A stretch of 64,000 nt of DNA, from positions 18,452 through 82,451 of the forward strand of contig CAYPLH010000011.1 in assembly GCA_964411505.1 (NCBI GenBank), in the 5' to 3' direction. A model generated the notes under the pieces. The model worked only from the letters and a program-made list of their open reading frames with translations, was not told the origin of the DNA and did no database searches. Made by a program: the position numbers and the translations under genes. This document shows positions 61,897 through 64,000 of the stretch, piece by piece. Position 1 is the first letter of the stretch; each line of letters begins with the position of its first letter. Source of the DNA: CAYPLH01 sp964411505. Its GTDB lineage: Bacteria; Bacillota; Clostridia; CAYPLH01; DUMO01.

Positions 61897-63642
61897 TTAT
61901 TGCACTATGGTACCTGTATAATAGTGCGTGAGTATCTGCTCATAGGTGAATCCGGCATTTGCCATTCCTTTTGCCCCTTCCTGGCTCATACCAAGACCAT
62001 GTCCCCAACCATGGCCATTGAATGTGTAGTTTTGAGCTTTCTGTGATAAAACTGTTTTACTATTACCCGCTCCAATCACTGCAATGTTGGGTTCCAATGA
62101 TTTTTGAGGACCACTATCTGTCAGAATATATCTGTTGTCAAGGCCACTGCTTTGGGTGGAAGCGCTTGCACTTTTTATATGTACCTTTGATTTATCGCTA
62201 TTAATCGTATACATTTGGCTTCTCAACCCAAATACTGTTCTGCAACTGCCTTTTCTAAATATCCTTTCGCCTTTTTCTCCTTTTACCACAAGTTCAATAA
62301 CCCTTCCGCTTTCGGAGTAACGGGTTGCAGTTACACTAATTATATCGCCTATATCATACCCAATGTATTCCTTTATTTTGGATGCGGAAATAGTTACTTC
62401 CCAATTGCGGTATTGTGCTTTTTCAGACTCATAGCTATCATCAACACTTTTTAAATATGGAATTTCATTGTTACCCCATACATTAATATAATCTTCTGTT
62501 TTTCCTCCGCTAGTACTAAAGTAATAAGTGCTTACAAGATTCCCATTATACGTGAGTACCTGTCCTCTTGTTTCTTCAATAGCCTGGTTGGTGGATTGTC
62601 TTTCAGAGTCAAACCCACGATAAACCTGAGTATTTGTAGAGTTGCAAAGATCAAAATGCCACTTTGAATATTTACCAATTGACGCCACAGCATAAGTTCT
62701 TGCTGCAACAGCTTGTGCTTTTAAGGCTTCAATATGTGAGCTATAACCCATTTCTATTGGCACTACACCATATAAATAGTTTTCAAGAGGTAAAATGTTT
62801 ATAACCGTCATATCACTGTCCCAGAATCGTCTTATTTCAATATAGCCTCTGTAGTTTGAATTATCTACCTTAAGCATGTAAGGATTATTGGAATCGTGCG
62901 GTCTTACCTGCAAAGCTCCTGTATCTTTGTTATAAATAAAAGCCACATCCTCCTCTTGAGTTAAAACAACTATACTGTTTGAAGAAGGTTCAATTACGCT
63001 ATATGAACCTCTTCCGAGAATATCTTCTATTTCAGATATTCCATTTTGTGCTTCTTCCATGCTTTTGTAAAACCCGGACCATATTTCCCATGATCCGGTA
63101 TAGACCGGATAGGCATTGATACCCTTTTGTCTGTAAACCATTATGCTGGATATGATATTATTTAAATCTCCAAAAGGACCTCCTATCATAATATGATACG
63201 GTCCTATCACATTATCCTGTTGGCTTTCCGATGAAGAAAGCTCAATCATAGATCCATTGCTCTTATAATAATATGAGTCTTTGAGAATGTGGTACTTTTT
63301 ACTTGTATTAACTTCATATATATTATTGAATGAATTACCGGTGTATTCTCCGAATACTAGACCATTATCAGCGCTTACAGTATAGTTGCTTCGCGCTGAG
63401 CTTCCGTAGTAAATTCCAATCCTGATGTAATTAGGTATGCTATTCTGGGCATAGGCTGTTATGCCAGAAGAAAATATCCCAAATGCTAAGATTACACACA
63501 AAAAAACACAGGCAAGTTTAATTGTCCCTTTTTTTTCTGTAATGTAAACATTATTTATTTTTCGAATGGGCAGTAAAAATAGCTTCACAAGGCTGCTCAA
63601 ATGTCTTAATCCTTGCTTTTTAAATATGAATATTTTTTTCAT
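61897..63642 (-). CDS. SpoIID/LytB domain protein with N-terminal SPOR-like region
   Basis: 581 residues from the ATG behind AAAGGGGTTTAAA; the frame continues 24 codons upstream without a site. A membrane anchor or signal (LACVFLCVILAFGIFSSGI, then TAYA) lies near residue 45. A SPOR-like repeat (YHIMIGGPFGDLNNIISS...) is at about 140-220. The SpoIID domain (about 255-490) carries the catalytic-glutamate region VVPIEMGYSSHIEALKAQAV and the C-terminal GHGWGHGLGMSQEGAKGMA. Such proteins cleave peptidoglycan glycan strands without peptides. It may be a sporulation or general cell-wall enzyme; it is larger than B. subtilis SpoIID. Confidence 0.88.
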   Translation of the reverse strand: MKKIFIFKKQGLRHLSSLVKLFLLPIRKINNVYITEKKGTIKLACVFLCVILAFGIFSSGITAYAQNSIPNYIRIGIYYGSSARSNYTVSADNGLVFGEYTGNSFNNIYEVNTSKKYHILKDSYYYKSNGSMIELSSSESQQDNVIGPYHIMIGGPFGDLNNIISSIMVYRQKGINAYPVYTGSWEIWSGFYKSMEEAQNGISEIEDILGRGSYSVIEPSSNSIVVLTQEEDVAFIYNKDTGALQVRPHDSNNPYMLKVDNSNYRGYIEIRRFWDSDMTVINILPLENYLYGVVPIEMGYSSHIEALKAQAVAARTYAVASIGKYSKWHFDLCNSTNTQVYRGFDSERQSTNQAIEETRGQVLTYNGNLVSTYYFSTSGGKTEDYINVWGNNEIPYLKSVDDSYESEKAQYRNWEVTISASKIKEYIGYDIGDIISVTATRYSESGRVIELVVKGEKGERIFRKGSCRTVFGLRSQMYTINSDKSKVHIKSASASTQSSGLDNRYILTDSGPQKSLEPNIAVIGAGNSKTVLSQKAQNYTFNGHGWGHGLGMSQEGAKGMANAGFTYEQILTHYYTGTIVQ

Positions 63643-64000
63643 TTTAAACCCCTTTTTCATTTGTAAAAATACAGCATTGTCTATATTTCGACAATTGGTG
63701 AAATATTCCTTCATAAATTTTAATTTTTAATAAACCTGTAATATGATTTTTTTTTGTTATGCACATTTTGCTAACTGAATGAATAAAACTATACTAAGGT
63801 ATTTATATTCAGATTTTATATATTTTACTGACTGTAATGTTACTATTTAGGTTGTAGGACTTAAGAAAATAGTCCTGCTGTGTTTTAATGCAATAACTCT
63901 CTGTCTCTACCTATAGCTGCAATTTACAGCCTGTACATAAAGCATACTGAAAAGTTGCTATAAGAATTAGTGCTTCTAAAACACTTAAATATAGACCATT

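Overview
The window looks like chromosome from a low-GC, Gram-positive, spore-forming anaerobe of the class Clostridia. The evidence is AT-rich DNA, a gerA-type germination operon, spoIIM, a SpoIID-family protein, a DegS/DegU pair, and the SCIFF peptide with its radical-SAM maturase next to secDF, yajC, tgt and queA. Copper-amine-oxidase-like stalk domains, an SLH-anchored protein and a large beta-helix protein recall the cellulolytic Ruminiclostridium/Acetivibrio group. That placement is inference; no rRNA is present.

Layout. 1-5800: a decayed ZIP transporter start behind a perfect Fur-type box, a Rieske/FAD oxidoreductase, an XRE-cupin regulator with an acyl-CoA synthetase, then a repeat-rich gap holding a two-hairpin module, one solitary type I-C-like CRISPR repeat, a small gene and a foldback element. 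5800-17100: htpG, purine nucleoside phosphorylase, ilvE, a homocysteine methyltransferase with a vestigial pterin half-domain, degS/degU and three lipid/glycan enzymes. 17300-24600: a 1402-residue secreted beta-helix protein with a recent internal duplication, and a GH42 glycosidase. 24800-30000: deoB, xerD, spoIIM, a Nudix hydrolase and proC.

30350-37040 is the accessory region. Intact tRNA-Trp is followed by a 1.9-kb-spaced duplication that includes the tRNA 3' end, two mosaic coiled-coil genes, a DUF3102 relic and a membrane gene split by a stop codon. A very large DUF5050-lipase-SLH-CAP fusion and a run of six consecutive hairpins follow. 37100-44850: amidohydrolase, gerA operon with a possible unlisted fourth gene, tRNA-Pro, GNAT and a tiny membrane protein.

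45000-64000 is conserved housekeeping, mostly on the minus strand: class V aminotransferase, RNase P RNA, Nif3, TrmK, two tRNAs, rpoD-dnaG, secDF, a gamma-carbonic-anhydrase-like protein lacking one zinc ligand, scfA-scfB, yajC, tgt-queA and SpoIID/LytB.

The best leads are the tRNA-Trp locus, the solitary CRISPR repeat beside a mobile-looking palindromic module, and the four-part surface protein. Starts were chosen by ribosome-binding sites, so several differ from the longest open frame.
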